Origin: Pseudomonas fulva
Lineage (GTDB): Bacteria; Pseudomonadota; Gammaproteobacteria; Pseudomonadales; Pseudomonadaceae
Direction: 5' to 3'
DNA: 64,000 nt
Assembly (NCBI RefSeq): GCF_023517795.1
Contig: NZ_CP082928.1
Span: 4,650,001 to 4,714,000, forward strand
The notes under the pieces were generated by a model. That model searched no databases. It saw nothing but the letters and a program-made list of their open reading frames with translations, and had not been told where the DNA came from. Of this stretch, positions 17,250 to 26,913 are shown piece by piece (position 1 is the stretch's first letter; the number at the start of each line of letters is the position of its first letter). A program made the translations under genes and the position numbers.

Positions 17250-18223
17250 TGCAGCTCGATCCGTCCCGCGGTTATGACCTGATCGGTGATGTGCATGGGT
17301 GCGCCAATACCCTGGTGCGCCTGCTCGAACGTATGGGTTATCGCCGTCAGGACGGCGTATGGCGGCACCCGCAGCGCATGGCGATCTTCCTCGGCGACCT
17401 GATCGACCGCGGCCCGCGCATCCGCGAAGCCGTGCACCTGGTGCACGACATGGTGCGCGCCGGCGAGGCGCTGTGCATCATGGGCAACCACGAATTCAAC
17501 GCCCTGGGCTGGATGACCCCGGCGCCGCCAGGCAGCGGGCGCGCCTTCGTACGCGAGCACACCGCGCGGCACGAGCGGCTGATCGGCGAGACGCTGCGGC
17601 AGTTCCAGGCCTACCCGGACGAATGGCGTGACATGCTGGACTGGTTCTACGAGCTGCCGCTGTTTCTCGATGCCGGCCATTTTCGCGTGGTTCACGCCTG
17701 CTGGGACGAGGCCATGATCGCCTCGCTGCGCGGGCAGTTCCCCAGCGGCTGTATCGACGAACACTTCCTGCAGGCCTCGGCGGTGCCCGGCAGCTTCGCC
17801 TGCACGGTGCTCGACCGGCTGCTGCGCGGCACTGACATGCGCCTGCCCGGCGGGCTGACCATGACCAGCAGCGACGGCTTTACCCGCTCGTTCTTTCGCA
17901 CCAAGTTCTGGGCCGGCAACCCGCTGACCTATGGCGACGTGCAGTTCCAGCCCGACCCGCTGCCCGAGCAGGTCGCCTGCCTGCCGCTCAGCGAGGAAGA
18001 TCGCGCACAGCTGCTGACCTATGGCCCCGAGCAGCCGCCGCTGTTCGTCGGCCACTACTGGCGCAGCGGCACGCCGGCGCCGATCTGCGCGAACATCGCC
18101 TGCCTGGATTACAGCGCGGTGATGTACGGCAAGCTGGTGGCCTACCGGCTGGACCAGGAAACCCGTCTCGATCCGGGCAAGTTCGTCTGGGTCGAAGTGG
18201 AAAAGCCAGGGCCGGCGCGATGA
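17249..18223 (+). CDS. Metallophosphoesterase (calcineurin-like)
   Basis: 324 residues with the full PPP-type metal-site motifs: GDVHG (near 13), GDLIDRG (near 49) and GNHE (near 80), plus a late GHYW. Similar to PrpE/ApaH-like phosphatases acting on phosphoproteins or dinucleoside polyphosphates; the substrate here is unknown. The start overlaps the nadK stop by one base (TGATG) and the end overlaps the rhomboid gene by four, which implies coupled expression with NADP synthesis. Confidence 0.85.
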   Translation: MQLDPSRGYDLIGDVHGCANTLVRLLERMGYRRQDGVWRHPQRMAIFLGDLIDRGPRIREAVHLVHDMVRAGEALCIMGNHEFNALGWMTPAPPGSGRAFVREHTARHERLIGETLRQFQAYPDEWRDMLDWFYELPLFLDAGHFRVVHACWDEAMIASLRGQFPSGCIDEHFLQASAVPGSFACTVLDRLLRGTDMRLPGGLTMTSSDGFTRSFFRTKFWAGNPLTYGDVQFQPDPLPEQVACLPLSEEDRAQLLTYGPEQPPLFVGHYWRSGTPAPICANIACLDYSAVMYGKLVAYRLDQETRLDPGKFVWVEVEKPGPAR

Positions 18224-19089
18224 GCCCGGTGATCGCCCTGCGTGCGCCGCTGGACGAAGACCTGGCGCCGTTCATCACCTTGCTGGGCCGGCTGGGCGTG
18301 CCGCATCGGGTGGCCGAGCAGGGCAACGAGCAGGTGCTCTGGGTGCCCAGCGAAGACATCGCCGCCCAGGTGCGCGAGCTGTATGCACGGGCACCCCAGG
18401 GCGATCCGCAGTTGCAGCCCGTCCAGGCGCCCGTGGCCAGTTCGCGCCCCGGCGTCGCCGCCGCGGCCAGGCGCAGCCCGCTGACCCTGGTCGTTCTGGC
18501 GCTGACCCTGCTGGTCGCGGTGCTGACCTGGGGCGGTGAAGACTACGCCGTGGTGCGCTGGCTGAGCTTCGTCGACTTCCAGATCGACGGCCAGTACATC
18601 TACTTCGCCACCTTCGCCCAGGCCATGGACAGCGGCCAATGGTGGCGCCTGCTGACGCCCATGCTGCTGCATTTCGGCATCCTCCACCTGGCGATGAACA
18701 GCCTGTGGTACTGGGAGCTGGGGCGGCGTATCGAGGCGCGCCAGGGCGCACTGATGCTGTTGCTGCTGACCCTGTGGTTCGGGCTCGCCGCCAACGTGGC
18801 GCAGTACCTCTACGGCGGGCCGGCGCTGTTCGGCGGTTTGTCCGGCGTGCTCTACGGGCTGCTCGGCCACTGCTGGCTGTTCCAGCTGCTGGCGCCGAAT
18901 GCGGCCTACAAGCTGCCGCGCGGCGTGCTGGTAAGCATGCTGGTCTGGCTGCTGATCTGCATGACCGGGGTGTTCGAACTGCTGCAGTTCGGCGCCATCG
19001 CCAACGCCGCCCACGTCGGCGGGCTGGTCGCCGGTTGCCTAACCGGCGCCATCGGTGGGCTGCTGGCCCGGCAGCTGGCGCGGCGCTGA
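18220..19089 (+). CDS. glpG: Rhomboid intramembrane serine protease (GlpG type)
   Basis: 289 residues. A cytoplasmic N-terminal domain (about 1-85) precedes six transmembrane segments. The catalytic serine is in GGLSGVLYGLLGH and the catalytic histidine in NAAHVGG, the conserved Ser-His dyad. The HFGILHLAMNSLW segment is the rhomboid HxxxN box. Cleaves membrane-embedded segments of substrates. Overlaps the preceding gene by ATGA. Confidence 0.88.
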   Translation: MSPVIALRAPLDEDLAPFITLLGRLGVPHRVAEQGNEQVLWVPSEDIAAQVRELYARAPQGDPQLQPVQAPVASSRPGVAAAARRSPLTLVVLALTLLVAVLTWGGEDYAVVRWLSFVDFQIDGQYIYFATFAQAMDSGQWWRLLTPMLLHFGILHLAMNSLWYWELGRRIEARQGALMLLLLTLWFGLAANVAQYLYGGPALFGGLSGVLYGLLGHCWLFQLLAPNAAYKLPRGVLVSMLVWLLICMTGVFELLQFGAIANAAHVGGLVAGCLTGAIGGLLARQLARR

Positions 19090-19160
19090 GCGTCGCCAGC
19101 GCCTCGGCTTGGCGGGTCAGATAGGGTAGAATCGGGGCTTTTCCAGCCCCGGAGCCAGCC

Positions 19161-19424
19161 ATGTCCTCCTTCGTCGAATTGATCCGCAACATCACCCCGG
19201 ACGTGTATGAAAGCCTCAAGCTGGCCGTGGAGATCGGCAAGTGGCCGGACGGCCGCAAGCTCACCCAGGAGCAGAAGGAGCTGAGCCTGCAGGCGATGAT
19301 CGCCTGGGAGATCGAGAACCTGCCCGAGGATCAGCGCACCGGCTACATGGGCACCTCCGAATGTGCCTCCAAGTCCGCGCCCATCCCGAACATCCTGTTC
19401 AAGTCCTCGGAAACCCTGCACTGA
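19161..19424 (+). CDS. DUF1315 (YeaC-like) protein
   Basis: 87 residues, a compact family with the conserved LAVEIGKWPDGR and QKELSLQAMIAWE segments. No enzymatic motif. Starts with ATG after GGAGCC, with a possible -10 (TAGAAT, 19127-19132) just upstream. Its stop overlaps the next start by one base (TGATG), so it is coupled to the DUF2797 gene. Function unknown. Confidence 0.85.
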   Translation: MSSFVELIRNITPDVYESLKLAVEIGKWPDGRKLTQEQKELSLQAMIAWEIENLPEDQRTGYMGTSECASKSAPIPNILFKSSETLH

Positions 19425-20257
19425 TGTTAGAAGTAGCCCGCGGCGCCCTGAGCAAGATGGCCACCCAGCTCGATGCGCCGGTGCAGTACGCGTTTCGCCT
19501 GGGTGACGAGCAGGTCGCCGTCAACCCGATGATCGGCAAGACCCTGCGCCTGGAATTTCTCGGCGCCATCCATTGCAGCCATTGCGGCCGCAAGACCAAG
19601 ACCAGCTTCAGCCAGGGCTATTGCTACCCCTGCATGCAGAAGCTCGCCCAGTGCGACCTGTGCATCATGAGCCCCGAGCGCTGCCACTACGACGCCGGCA
19701 CCTGCCGTGACCCCGGCTGGGGCGAGCAGTTCTGCATGACCGACCACGTGGTGTACCTGGCCAACTCGTCAGGCATCAAGGTCGGTATCACCCGCGCCAC
19801 GCAGATTCCCACCCGCTGGATCGACCAGGGCGCCACCCAGGCGCTGCCGATCATGCGCGTGGCCACCCGCCAGCAGTCCGGGTTCGTCGAAGACCTGCTG
19901 CGCAGCCAGGTGGCCGACAAGACCAATTGGCGCGCACTGCTCAAGGGCGATGCGGCGCCGGTCGATCTGCTGCATGTGCGTGAGCAGATCTTCGATGCCT
20001 GCGCCAGTGGCATCACCGCGCTGCAACAACGCTTCGGCCTGCAGGCCGTGCAGCCGCTCAATGAGCAGAGCGTGGTGGAGATCCGTTATCCGATCGAAGG
20101 CTATCCTGCCAAGATCACCAGCTTCAACCTCGACAAGAATCCGATTGCCGAAGGTACGCTGCTGGGCATCAAGGGCCAGTACCTGATGTTCGATACCGGC
20201 GTGATCAATATTCGCAAGTACACCGCTTACCAGATCGCCGCCAGCTGCGCCGCCTGA
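19424..20257 (+). CDS. DUF2797 family protein with zinc-finger-like cysteines
   Basis: 277 residues. The N-terminal half contains CSHCGRKTKTSFSQGYCYPC followed by CDLC and further Cys/His residues (ERCHYDAGTC), a probable treble-clef-like zinc site. The middle VYLANSSGIKVGITRATQIPTRWIDQGA resembles the GIY-YIG core (VYLA…KVGIT…R), suggesting a nuclease-like fold. No function is established. Translationally coupled to the DUF1315 gene. Confidence 0.8.
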   Translation: MLEVARGALSKMATQLDAPVQYAFRLGDEQVAVNPMIGKTLRLEFLGAIHCSHCGRKTKTSFSQGYCYPCMQKLAQCDLCIMSPERCHYDAGTCRDPGWGEQFCMTDHVVYLANSSGIKVGITRATQIPTRWIDQGATQALPIMRVATRQQSGFVEDLLRSQVADKTNWRALLKGDAAPVDLLHVREQIFDACASGITALQQRFGLQAVQPLNEQSVVEIRYPIEGYPAKITSFNLDKNPIAEGTLLGIKGQYLMFDTGVINIRKYTAYQIAASCAA

Positions 20258-20325
20258 CCGGCAGGCGCGGCCAACACCATTCACCTGCTTGCCACGCCCG
20301 CTGGCGTGGCATCGAAGAGGTTCCC

Positions 20326-22989
20326 ATGCGCACCGAGCAATCGAAGACCATCTACCTCAAGGACTATCAGGCGCCGGACTACCTGATCGACGAAACCCAC
20401 CTGACCTTCGAGCTGTTCGAGGATCACACCCTGGTACACGCCCAACTGGTGATGCGCCGCAACCCGGCGCTGTCCGCCGAGCTGCCGGCGCTGGTGCTGG
20501 ACGGCCAGCAGCTCGAGCTGTTGCACCTCAAACTCGACGACCGTGAACTGGGCGCCGGCGACTATCAGCTCACCGACAGCAACCTGACCGTGCAGCCGAC
20601 CCAGGCCAGCTTCGTGATCGACAGCACCGTGCGCATCCACCCGGAAAGCAACACCGCGCTGGAAGGGCTGTACAAGTCCAGCGGCATGTTCTGCACCCAG
20701 TGCGAGGCCGAAGGCTTCCGCAAGATCACCTATTACCTCGACCGCCCGGACGTGATGAGCAGCTTCACCACCACCCTGAGCGGCGACAAGCAGAAGTACC
20801 CGATCCTGCTGTCCAACGGCAACCCGATCGCCAGCGGCGAGGAGGGCGATGGCCGTCACTGGGCGACCTGGGAAGACCCGTTCAAGAAGCCGGCCTACCT
20901 GTTCGCCCTGGTGGCTGGCGACCTGTGGTGCGTGGAAGACAAGTTCACCACCCTGAGCGCCCGCGAGGTGACGCTGCGCATCTACGTCGAGCCGGAAAAC
21001 ATCGACAAGGTGCAGCACGCCATGGACAGCCTGAAGAAGTCCATGCAGTGGGACGAAGAGGTGTACGGCCGCGAGTACGACCTGGATATCTTCATGATCG
21101 TCGCGGTCAACGACTTCAACATGGGCGCCATGGAGAACAAGGGCCTCAACATCTTCAACTCCAGCGCCGTGCTGGCCCGCGCCGAAACCGCCACCGATGC
21201 CGCCCACCAGCGCGTCGAGGCGATCGTCGCCCACGAGTACTTCCACAACTGGTCCGGCAACCGCGTGACCTGCCGCGACTGGTTTCAGCTGTCGCTCAAG
21301 GAAGGCTTCACGGTATTCCGTGACGCCGCCTTCTCGGCGGATATGAACTCGCCGACGGTCAAACGCATTCAGGACGTCGCCTACCTGCGCACTCACCAGT
21401 TCGCCGAGGACGCCGGCCCCATGGCCCACCCGGTACGCCCGGATGCGTACATGGAAATCTCCAACTTCTACACCCTGACCATCTACGAGAAGGGCGCCGA
21501 AGTGCTGCGCATGATCCACACCCTGCTTGGCGCCGAGGCGTTCCGCAAGGGCTCGGACCTGTACTTCGAGCGCCATGATGGCCAGGCCGTGACCTGCGAC
21601 GATTTCGTCAAGGCCATGGAAGATGCCAGCGGCGTCGACCTGACCCAGTTCAAGCGCTGGTACACCCAGGCCGGCACGCCGCGCCTGGCGGTCACCGACA
21701 GTTACGACGCCGCGGCGAAAACCTACACCCTGACCTTCACCCAGAGCTGCCCGGCCACACCGGGGCAGAGCGAGAGCAGCAAGCTGCCGTTCGTGATCCC
21801 GGTGGAGCTGGGCCTGCTGAACGGGCAGGGCAACGACCTGCCGCTGCGCCTGCAGGGCGAGGCCGCGGCTATCGGCAGCAACCGCGTGCTGTCGATCACC
21901 GAGGCGCAGCAGTCGTTCACCTTCGTCGACGTGGCCGAGAAGCCGCTGCCGTCGCTGCTGCGCGGCTTCAGTGCGCCGGTGAAGCTGAGTTTTGCCTACG
22001 ACCGCGACCAGTTGATGTTCCTGATGCAGCACGACAGCGACGGCTTCAACCGTTGGGAAGCCGGCCAGCAGCTCAGCGTGCAGGTGCTGCAGGAACTGAT
22101 CGGCCAGTACCAGCGCGGCGAAACGCTGGTGCTCGATGGGCGCCTGGTCAGCGCGCTGTGCAGCCTGCTGCAGGACGACACACTGGATCAGGCCATGGTC
22201 GCCGAGATGCTCTCGCTGCCGGGTGAGGCCTACCTCACCGAAATCAGTGACGTGGCCGACGTCGACGCCATCCATGGCGCCCGCGAGTTCGCCCGTCAGC
22301 AACTGGCCGAGGCGCTGTTCGAGCCGCTGTGGCAGCGCTACCAGGCCAACCGCGAAGTGTCGCGTAACACGCGTTATGTCGCCGAAGCGGAGCACTTCGC
22401 CCGCCGTGCGCTGCAGAACATCGCGCTGTCGTACCTGATGCTGAGCGACCAGCCCCAGGTGCTGGCTGCGGCCCTCGATCAGTTCGAGAACAGCGACAAC
22501 ATGACCGAGCGCCTGACCGCCCTGGCGGTGCTGGTCAACTCACCGTTCGAGGCCGAGCGCAGCAAGGCCCTCGAAGCCTTCGCCGAGCAATTCAAGGACA
22601 ACGCCCTGGTCATGGACCAGTGGTTCAGCGTGCAGGCCGCCAGCACCTTGCCCGGCGGTCTGGCTCGTGTGCAGGCATTGATGCAGCACCCGGCGTTCAC
22701 CCTTAAGAACCCTAACAAGGTGCGTGCGCTGATCGGCGCATTCGCCGGGCAGAACCTGGTGAACTTCCATGCCATGGACGGCAGCGGTTATCGCTTCCTG
22801 GCCGACCAGGTGATCGTGCTCAATGGGCTGAACCCGCAGATCGCCTCGCGCCTGCTGGCACCGCTGACCCGCTGGCGCAAGTACGGCGCCGAGCGTCAGG
22901 CGCTGATGAAGGCCGAGCTGGAGCGCATCCTCGCCTCCGGTGAGCTGTCGCCTGACGTGTACGAAGTGGTCAGCAAGAGCCTGGCCTGA
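20326..22989 (+). CDS. pepN: Aminopeptidase N
   Basis: M1-family zinc metallopeptidase, 887 residues, cytoplasmic. Removes N-terminal amino acids from peptides. Substrate-anchoring GAMEN is at about 267-271. The zinc site HEYFHN is at about 303-308, with the third ligand Glu in SLKEGF 19 residues on. C-terminal helical domain complete. It has its own leader of about 70 bases after the DUF2797 gene. A strong hairpin follows the stop. Confidence 0.95.
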   Translation: MRTEQSKTIYLKDYQAPDYLIDETHLTFELFEDHTLVHAQLVMRRNPALSAELPALVLDGQQLELLHLKLDDRELGAGDYQLTDSNLTVQPTQASFVIDSTVRIHPESNTALEGLYKSSGMFCTQCEAEGFRKITYYLDRPDVMSSFTTTLSGDKQKYPILLSNGNPIASGEEGDGRHWATWEDPFKKPAYLFALVAGDLWCVEDKFTTLSAREVTLRIYVEPENIDKVQHAMDSLKKSMQWDEEVYGREYDLDIFMIVAVNDFNMGAMENKGLNIFNSSAVLARAETATDAAHQRVEAIVAHEYFHNWSGNRVTCRDWFQLSLKEGFTVFRDAAFSADMNSPTVKRIQDVAYLRTHQFAEDAGPMAHPVRPDAYMEISNFYTLTIYEKGAEVLRMIHTLLGAEAFRKGSDLYFERHDGQAVTCDDFVKAMEDASGVDLTQFKRWYTQAGTPRLAVTDSYDAAAKTYTLTFTQSCPATPGQSESSKLPFVIPVELGLLNGQGNDLPLRLQGEAAAIGSNRVLSITEAQQSFTFVDVAEKPLPSLLRGFSAPVKLSFAYDRDQLMFLMQHDSDGFNRWEAGQQLSVQVLQELIGQYQRGETLVLDGRLVSALCSLLQDDTLDQAMVAEMLSLPGEAYLTEISDVADVDAIHGAREFARQQLAEALFEPLWQRYQANREVSRNTRYVAEAEHFARRALQNIALSYLMLSDQPQVLAAALDQFENSDNMTERLTALAVLVNSPFEAERSKALEAFAEQFKDNALVMDQWFSVQAASTLPGGLARVQALMQHPAFTLKNPNKVRALIGAFAGQNLVNFHAMDGSGYRFLADQVIVLNGLNPQIASRLLAPLTRWRKYGAERQALMKAELERILASGELSPDVYEVVSKSLA

Positions 22990-22997
22990 GACCGTAC

Positions 22998-23023
22998 CCC
23001 GGAGCGGCGTGCGCCGCTCCGGG
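22998..23023. terminator. GC-rich hairpin after pepN
   Basis: An 11-bp perfect stem (CCCGGAGCGGC / GCCGCTCCGGG) with a 4-base loop, 8 bases past the pepN stop. No T-tract follows, so it probably acts as an RNA 3'-end stabiliser or a weak terminator. Confidence 0.45.
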
Positions 23024-23089
23024 CAACTGCTGCATGCCCCTCCGGCGTCCGTTCTGGACGCCATCGCTCCCACTGTGAGCCTCCTTGCG

Positions 23090-23128
23090 TTGTTACTGCG
23101 GCTTGCGTGGTAACAATTTTTTGTTACC
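23090..23128. promoter_or_regulatory. Operator-like array of TTGTTAC half-sites
   Basis: A perfect inverted repeat GGTAACAA-TTTT-TTGTTACC (23109-23128) has a third half-site TTGTTAC at 23090-23096. It lies about 250 bases upstream of the sigma-54 promoter, a normal place for an enhancer. The cognate regulator is not identified. Confidence 0.5.
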
Positions 23129-23288
23129 TCAGGGAATGAAAAGCTAACGCTGCGTTCGGCGACGCACTTAATATCGCGGCCGCTTTGGTGATGCTGGCAT
23201 TTAGCCGGTTTTTTTTGCCGCCCGTGCGGCGTTCCGACAGCGTGCTGAAAGCCTTTGTAAGCGATTCTAGGTCGATAACGGCCCATTG

Positions 23289-23310
23289 CTGATCAGTGGC
23301 CGATCAGTCA
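23289..23310. promoter_or_regulatory. Second possible upstream activator site
   Basis: GATCAGT occurs twice in direct orientation (23291-23297 and 23302-23308), 11 bp apart. The same bases form the inverted repeat CTGATC / GATCAG. The position is about 65-80 bases upstream of the -24 element. Could be an enhancer or repressor site; inferred from symmetry only. Confidence 0.3.
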
Positions 23311-23370
23311 CAAAGAGACGCTACGGAGCTGCTCTAGAAAAGCGTTTTCAGCTAATACGATCGTTTGAAT

Positions 23371-23386
23371 TGGCACCAAGGTTGCA
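23371..23386 (+). promoter_or_regulatory. Sigma-54 (RpoN) promoter for the DUF1302 cluster
   Basis: TGGCAC (23371-23376), 5 bases, TTGCA (23382-23386). This matches the -24/-12 consensus TGGCACG-N4-TTGCW at every invariant base with exact spacing (only the less conserved seventh base differs). It lies 127 bases before the DUF1302 ATG. Sigma-54 promoters need an enhancer-binding protein, none of which is encoded nearby. Confidence 0.75.
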
Positions 23387-23512
23387 CTGCACAGGGCAGT
23401 GACGCCAGCCAGTTCAAGGTCATCAACGGGTGCCTCGTCAGGTGCTCGCCAGGCCCGCCGGGAAAGTGGGCCGTAACGAACAATGACCGTCTGTCTGCGG
23501 AGTAGTGATTCA

Positions 23513-25477
23513 ATGCGTATCAAGTCCCTTGAACAGGCCCAGCGGGCAAGGTCCGGTTTTGCCCTGGCGGGCATGTTGCCGTTGCTGGTGGCAGCGCCGG
23601 TGCAGGCCGTGGAATTCGGCTTTGCCGATAACGAAGTCAGCGGCTCGCTGGACACCACGCTGTCCTACGGGCAGCTGTGGCGTGTGCAGGGGCAGAGCCG
23701 CGGCAATGACGACGTCAACGTCAACGATGGCAACCGCAACTTCGACACCGGCCTGGCTTCGGAAGTGTTCAAGATCACCTCGGATCTGGAGATGAATTAC
23801 CAGAACTACGGGCTGTTCGTGCGCGGCACGGCGTTCTACGACACGCAGATCATGGACAAGCGCAACGACTTCTACAGCGGCAACCGCACCGCTCAGCCCA
23901 GCCAGAACAGCCTTCATGACGATCGCTTCACCCGCGACACGCGGCACAGCGCCGGGCGCGACGCGCAGATCCTCGATGCCTATGTCTACGGCAACTGGGA
24001 TGTCGCCGAGCACCCGCTCAGTGCACGCCTGGGTCGCCAGGTGTTCAACTGGGGTGAGGGGCTGTTCTACCGGGGCGGGGTGAACACCAGCAACCCGGTG
24101 GACGGCGCGCGTTTTCGCCTGCCGGGCGCCGAACTCAAGGAGGTGCTGATTCCCGTCGAGGCGGTCAGCTTCAATATCGGCCTGACCGACAACCTGTCCA
24201 TGGAAACCTTCTACCAGTTCAAATGGAAGGAGACTGCCATCGACCCCGTGGGCAGCTATTTTGCCGAGACCGACCTGTTCGCCGAAGGCGGCAACACCGC
24301 CTATACCCGCAACCCCGCCCTGGGCAGCGCCGCGTTCCGTGGCAACTACGCCGGCCTGAGTGCCCTTGGCGTGGGCGGGCTGCAGGGTAGCGAGTACCTC
24401 GACAGCAACGGCTACTTCAAGGTCGCCAGCATCGGCTCGGATATCGAGGCCAAGGATGATGGGCAGTTCGGCGTCGCCTTTCGCTATATCGCCGAGCAAC
24501 TCAATGCCACCGAATTCGGCTTCTATTTCGTCAACTATCACGCCAAGGAACCGACGCTGCATGCCGACCTGGACGGTTTCTCCGGCCTGAATCTGGATGC
24601 CATTACCAGCGCCGCCAGTGGTGGCGGCTTTCCCAGCTATGCGGCGTTGCTGAGCGCCGCCGGGGCAGGCAGCGTGCCGGCCCGGACGCTGCTGGGGCTG
24701 GTCAACGGTGCCGCCACCGTCGATGCCGCCAATCAGGTCAATGCCCGCCGCGAATATGTGGAAAACATCCGCATGTACGGTTTCAGCTTCAACACCACCC
24801 TGGGCGATGCCTCGGTGTTCGGTGAACTGGCCTACCGGCCCAACCTGCCGGTCGGCATCGCCGCCACCAACGACCTGCTCGGCGACCTGCTGCGCCAGGC
24901 GCCGCAGCTGGTGCAGGGCCAGCAGGGCAACATCGGTGGCCAGACCCTGCAGCTGGGTGACGAGATCCACAACTACGAGCGCGTCGAGGCCTTCAATGCC
25001 TCGCTGGGCAGCATCTACAACTTCGGCCCGTCCCTGGGCTTCGACGCCCTGACCGGGGTGGCCGAGCTGGCCTCCGAACACCTGCGCGGCAGCGACCTGA
25101 AATACACCGCCTTCGACGGCTCGACCCGCTACTACTCGGGGCGCGGCGATTCGTCCTACGTGTTCGGCTACGGGCGCAGCTACCAGGTCAACAAGAACGC
25201 CTACGGCTACACCCTGGTGCTGTCGGGCACCTGGAACGACGTGTTCGCCGGGGTGAACCTGTCGCCCTTCGTCGTCTATCGTGATGATTTCGAAGGCAAC
25301 TCCTACCAGACCGGGCGCTTCATCGAGGGCCGCAAGGCCTACACCCTCGGCATCAAGGCGGCCTACATGAACAGCCTGGAGGCCGAGCTGCAGTACACCG
25401 AGTTTTCCGGCGGTGGCAACAACAACGCCGTGCGCGACCGTGACAACGTCGGCTTCAACGTCAAATACTCCTTCTGA
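23513..25477 (+). CDS. DUF1302 outer-membrane protein
   Basis: 654 residues from ATG 23513 with a signal peptide cleaved near PVQA-VEFGF. The rest is rich in alternating amphipathic strands and aromatic residues and ends in VGFNVKYSF, a terminal Phe typical of an outer-membrane beta-barrel. DUF1302 proteins usually sit next to DUF1329 proteins in gene sets for hydrophobic substrates (fatty acids, esters, steroids); transport or export of such a compound is inferred. An upstream in-frame start at 23483 would spoil the signal peptide. Confidence 0.85.
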   Translation: MRIKSLEQAQRARSGFALAGMLPLLVAAPVQAVEFGFADNEVSGSLDTTLSYGQLWRVQGQSRGNDDVNVNDGNRNFDTGLASEVFKITSDLEMNYQNYGLFVRGTAFYDTQIMDKRNDFYSGNRTAQPSQNSLHDDRFTRDTRHSAGRDAQILDAYVYGNWDVAEHPLSARLGRQVFNWGEGLFYRGGVNTSNPVDGARFRLPGAELKEVLIPVEAVSFNIGLTDNLSMETFYQFKWKETAIDPVGSYFAETDLFAEGGNTAYTRNPALGSAAFRGNYAGLSALGVGGLQGSEYLDSNGYFKVASIGSDIEAKDDGQFGVAFRYIAEQLNATEFGFYFVNYHAKEPTLHADLDGFSGLNLDAITSAASGGGFPSYAALLSAAGAGSVPARTLLGLVNGAATVDAANQVNARREYVENIRMYGFSFNTTLGDASVFGELAYRPNLPVGIAATNDLLGDLLRQAPQLVQGQQGNIGGQTLQLGDEIHNYERVEAFNASLGSIYNFGPSLGFDALTGVAELASEHLRGSDLKYTAFDGSTRYYSGRGDSSYVFGYGRSYQVNKNAYGYTLVLSGTWNDVFAGVNLSPFVVYRDDFEGNSYQTGRFIEGRKAYTLGIKAAYMNSLEAELQYTEFSGGGNNNAVRDRDNVGFNVKYSF

Positions 25478-25492
25478 TCACAGGGAAACAGC

Positions 25493-26854
25493 ATGCTGAA
25501 CATCAAGGGTGTCGCCGTCGCGCTGGTACTGCTGGCCGGCAACAGCATGGCAGCCGTCTCGCCACAGGATGCCGCCAAACTGGGCGCGAGCCTCACGCCG
25601 CTGGGTGCCGAAAAGGCCGGCAATGCCGCCGGCAGCATCCCGGCGTGGACCGGCGGCATCACCCAGGCGCCCGCCGGTTACCAGGGCTCGGGCAAGCACC
25701 ATGTCGATCCGTTCGCCGGCGACAAGCCGCTGTTCACCATCACCCGCGCCAACCTGGCCCAGTACCGCGATCAGCTGACGCCGGGGCAGGTGGCGCTGTT
25801 CGAGACCTACCCGGACAGCTTCCAAATGCCGGTCTACCCCAGCCGCCGTTCGGGCTCGGCGCCGCAGTGGGTGTACGACAACACCGCCAGGAACGCCGTC
25901 AGCGCCAAGCTGCTCGACGGCGGCAACGGCTTTGCCGACGCCTATGGCGGCATCCCGTTCCCGATTCCGCAGAACGGCGTCGAGGCGCTGTGGAACCACA
26001 TCGCCCGCTACCGTGGCACCTACGTGGTGCGCCGCGCCTCGGAAGTGGCGGTGCAGCGCAACGGCTCCTTCTCGCTGGTCACCTCGCAGCAGGAAGCGCT
26101 GTTCAAGTTCTACGACCCGAAAGGCAGCTACGCCGACCTGAACAACATCCTGTTCTACTACCTGTCGTTCACCCGCAGCCCGGCACGTCTGGCCGGCGGC
26201 GCGGTGCTGGTCCACGAGACCCTGGATCAGGTCAAGGAGCCGCGCCAGGCCTGGGGCTACAACGCAGGCCAGCGCCGGGTGCGTCGTGCGCCGAACCTGG
26301 CCTACGACACGCCGATTTCCGCCGCCGACGGCCTGCGTACCGCCGATGACACCGACATGTTCAACGGTGCCCCGGATCGCTACGACTGGAAGCTGCTCGG
26401 CAAGCGGGAAATCTACATTCCCTACAACAGCTACAAGCTCACCAGCCCAGAGGTGAAATACAAGGATCTGCTGCAGGTCGGCCATCTCAACCCGGCCTAT
26501 ACGCGCTACGAGCTGCACCGTGTGTGGGTGGTGGAGGGCACGCTCAAGACCGGCGCCCGGCATATCTATTCCAAGCGCACCCTGTACCTGGACGAAGACA
26601 GCTGGCAGGCCGCCGTGGTCGATCAGTACGATGGCCGCGGCGAGCTGTGGCGCGTGTCGATGGCGTACCTGAAGAACTACTACGAACTGCCGACCACCTG
26701 GTCTGCGCTGGACGTATTCCACGACCTGCAGGCCCGCCGCTACCACGTGCAGAACCTGGACAACGAGGAAGCCAACACCATCGACTTCAGCCAGCCGACC
26801 GCCGATGACGGCTATTTCACGCCGGCTGCGCTGCGCCGTCGCGGCACCCGATAG
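25493..26854 (+). CDS. DUF1329 periplasmic protein
   Basis: 453 residues with a signal peptide (MLNIKGVAVALVLLAGNSMAA), followed by the family hallmark GSIPAWTGGIT near residue 45. DUF1329 proteins have a LolB-like fold and are thought to bind a lipophilic ligand in the periplasm. Starts 15 bases after the DUF1302 stop with GGGAA upstream, so the two are co-transcribed. A terminator-like hairpin follows. Confidence 0.87.
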   Translation: MLNIKGVAVALVLLAGNSMAAVSPQDAAKLGASLTPLGAEKAGNAAGSIPAWTGGITQAPAGYQGSGKHHVDPFAGDKPLFTITRANLAQYRDQLTPGQVALFETYPDSFQMPVYPSRRSGSAPQWVYDNTARNAVSAKLLDGGNGFADAYGGIPFPIPQNGVEALWNHIARYRGTYVVRRASEVAVQRNGSFSLVTSQQEALFKFYDPKGSYADLNNILFYYLSFTRSPARLAGGAVLVHETLDQVKEPRQAWGYNAGQRRVRRAPNLAYDTPISAADGLRTADDTDMFNGAPDRYDWKLLGKREIYIPYNSYKLTSPEVKYKDLLQVGHLNPAYTRYELHRVWVVEGTLKTGARHIYSKRTLYLDEDSWQAAVVDQYDGRGELWRVSMAYLKNYYELPTTWSALDVFHDLQARRYHVQNLDNEEANTIDFSQPTADDGYFTPAALRRRGTR

Positions 26855-26862
26855 CGGAGAAG

Positions 26863-26913
26863 GCCCGCCTGTTGAGCAACAGGCATTCGCGCGGTCGATA
26901 ACGCGGGCTTTTT
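26863..26913 (+). terminator. Terminator or attenuator inside the cluster
   Basis: Outer arms GCCCGC (26863-26868) and GCGGGC (26903-26908) enclose a perfect inner stem around CCTGTTG/CAACAGG and are followed by TTTTT. It sits 9 bases after the DUF1329 stop and could reduce read-through into the YCF48 and RND genes. Confidence 0.65.
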
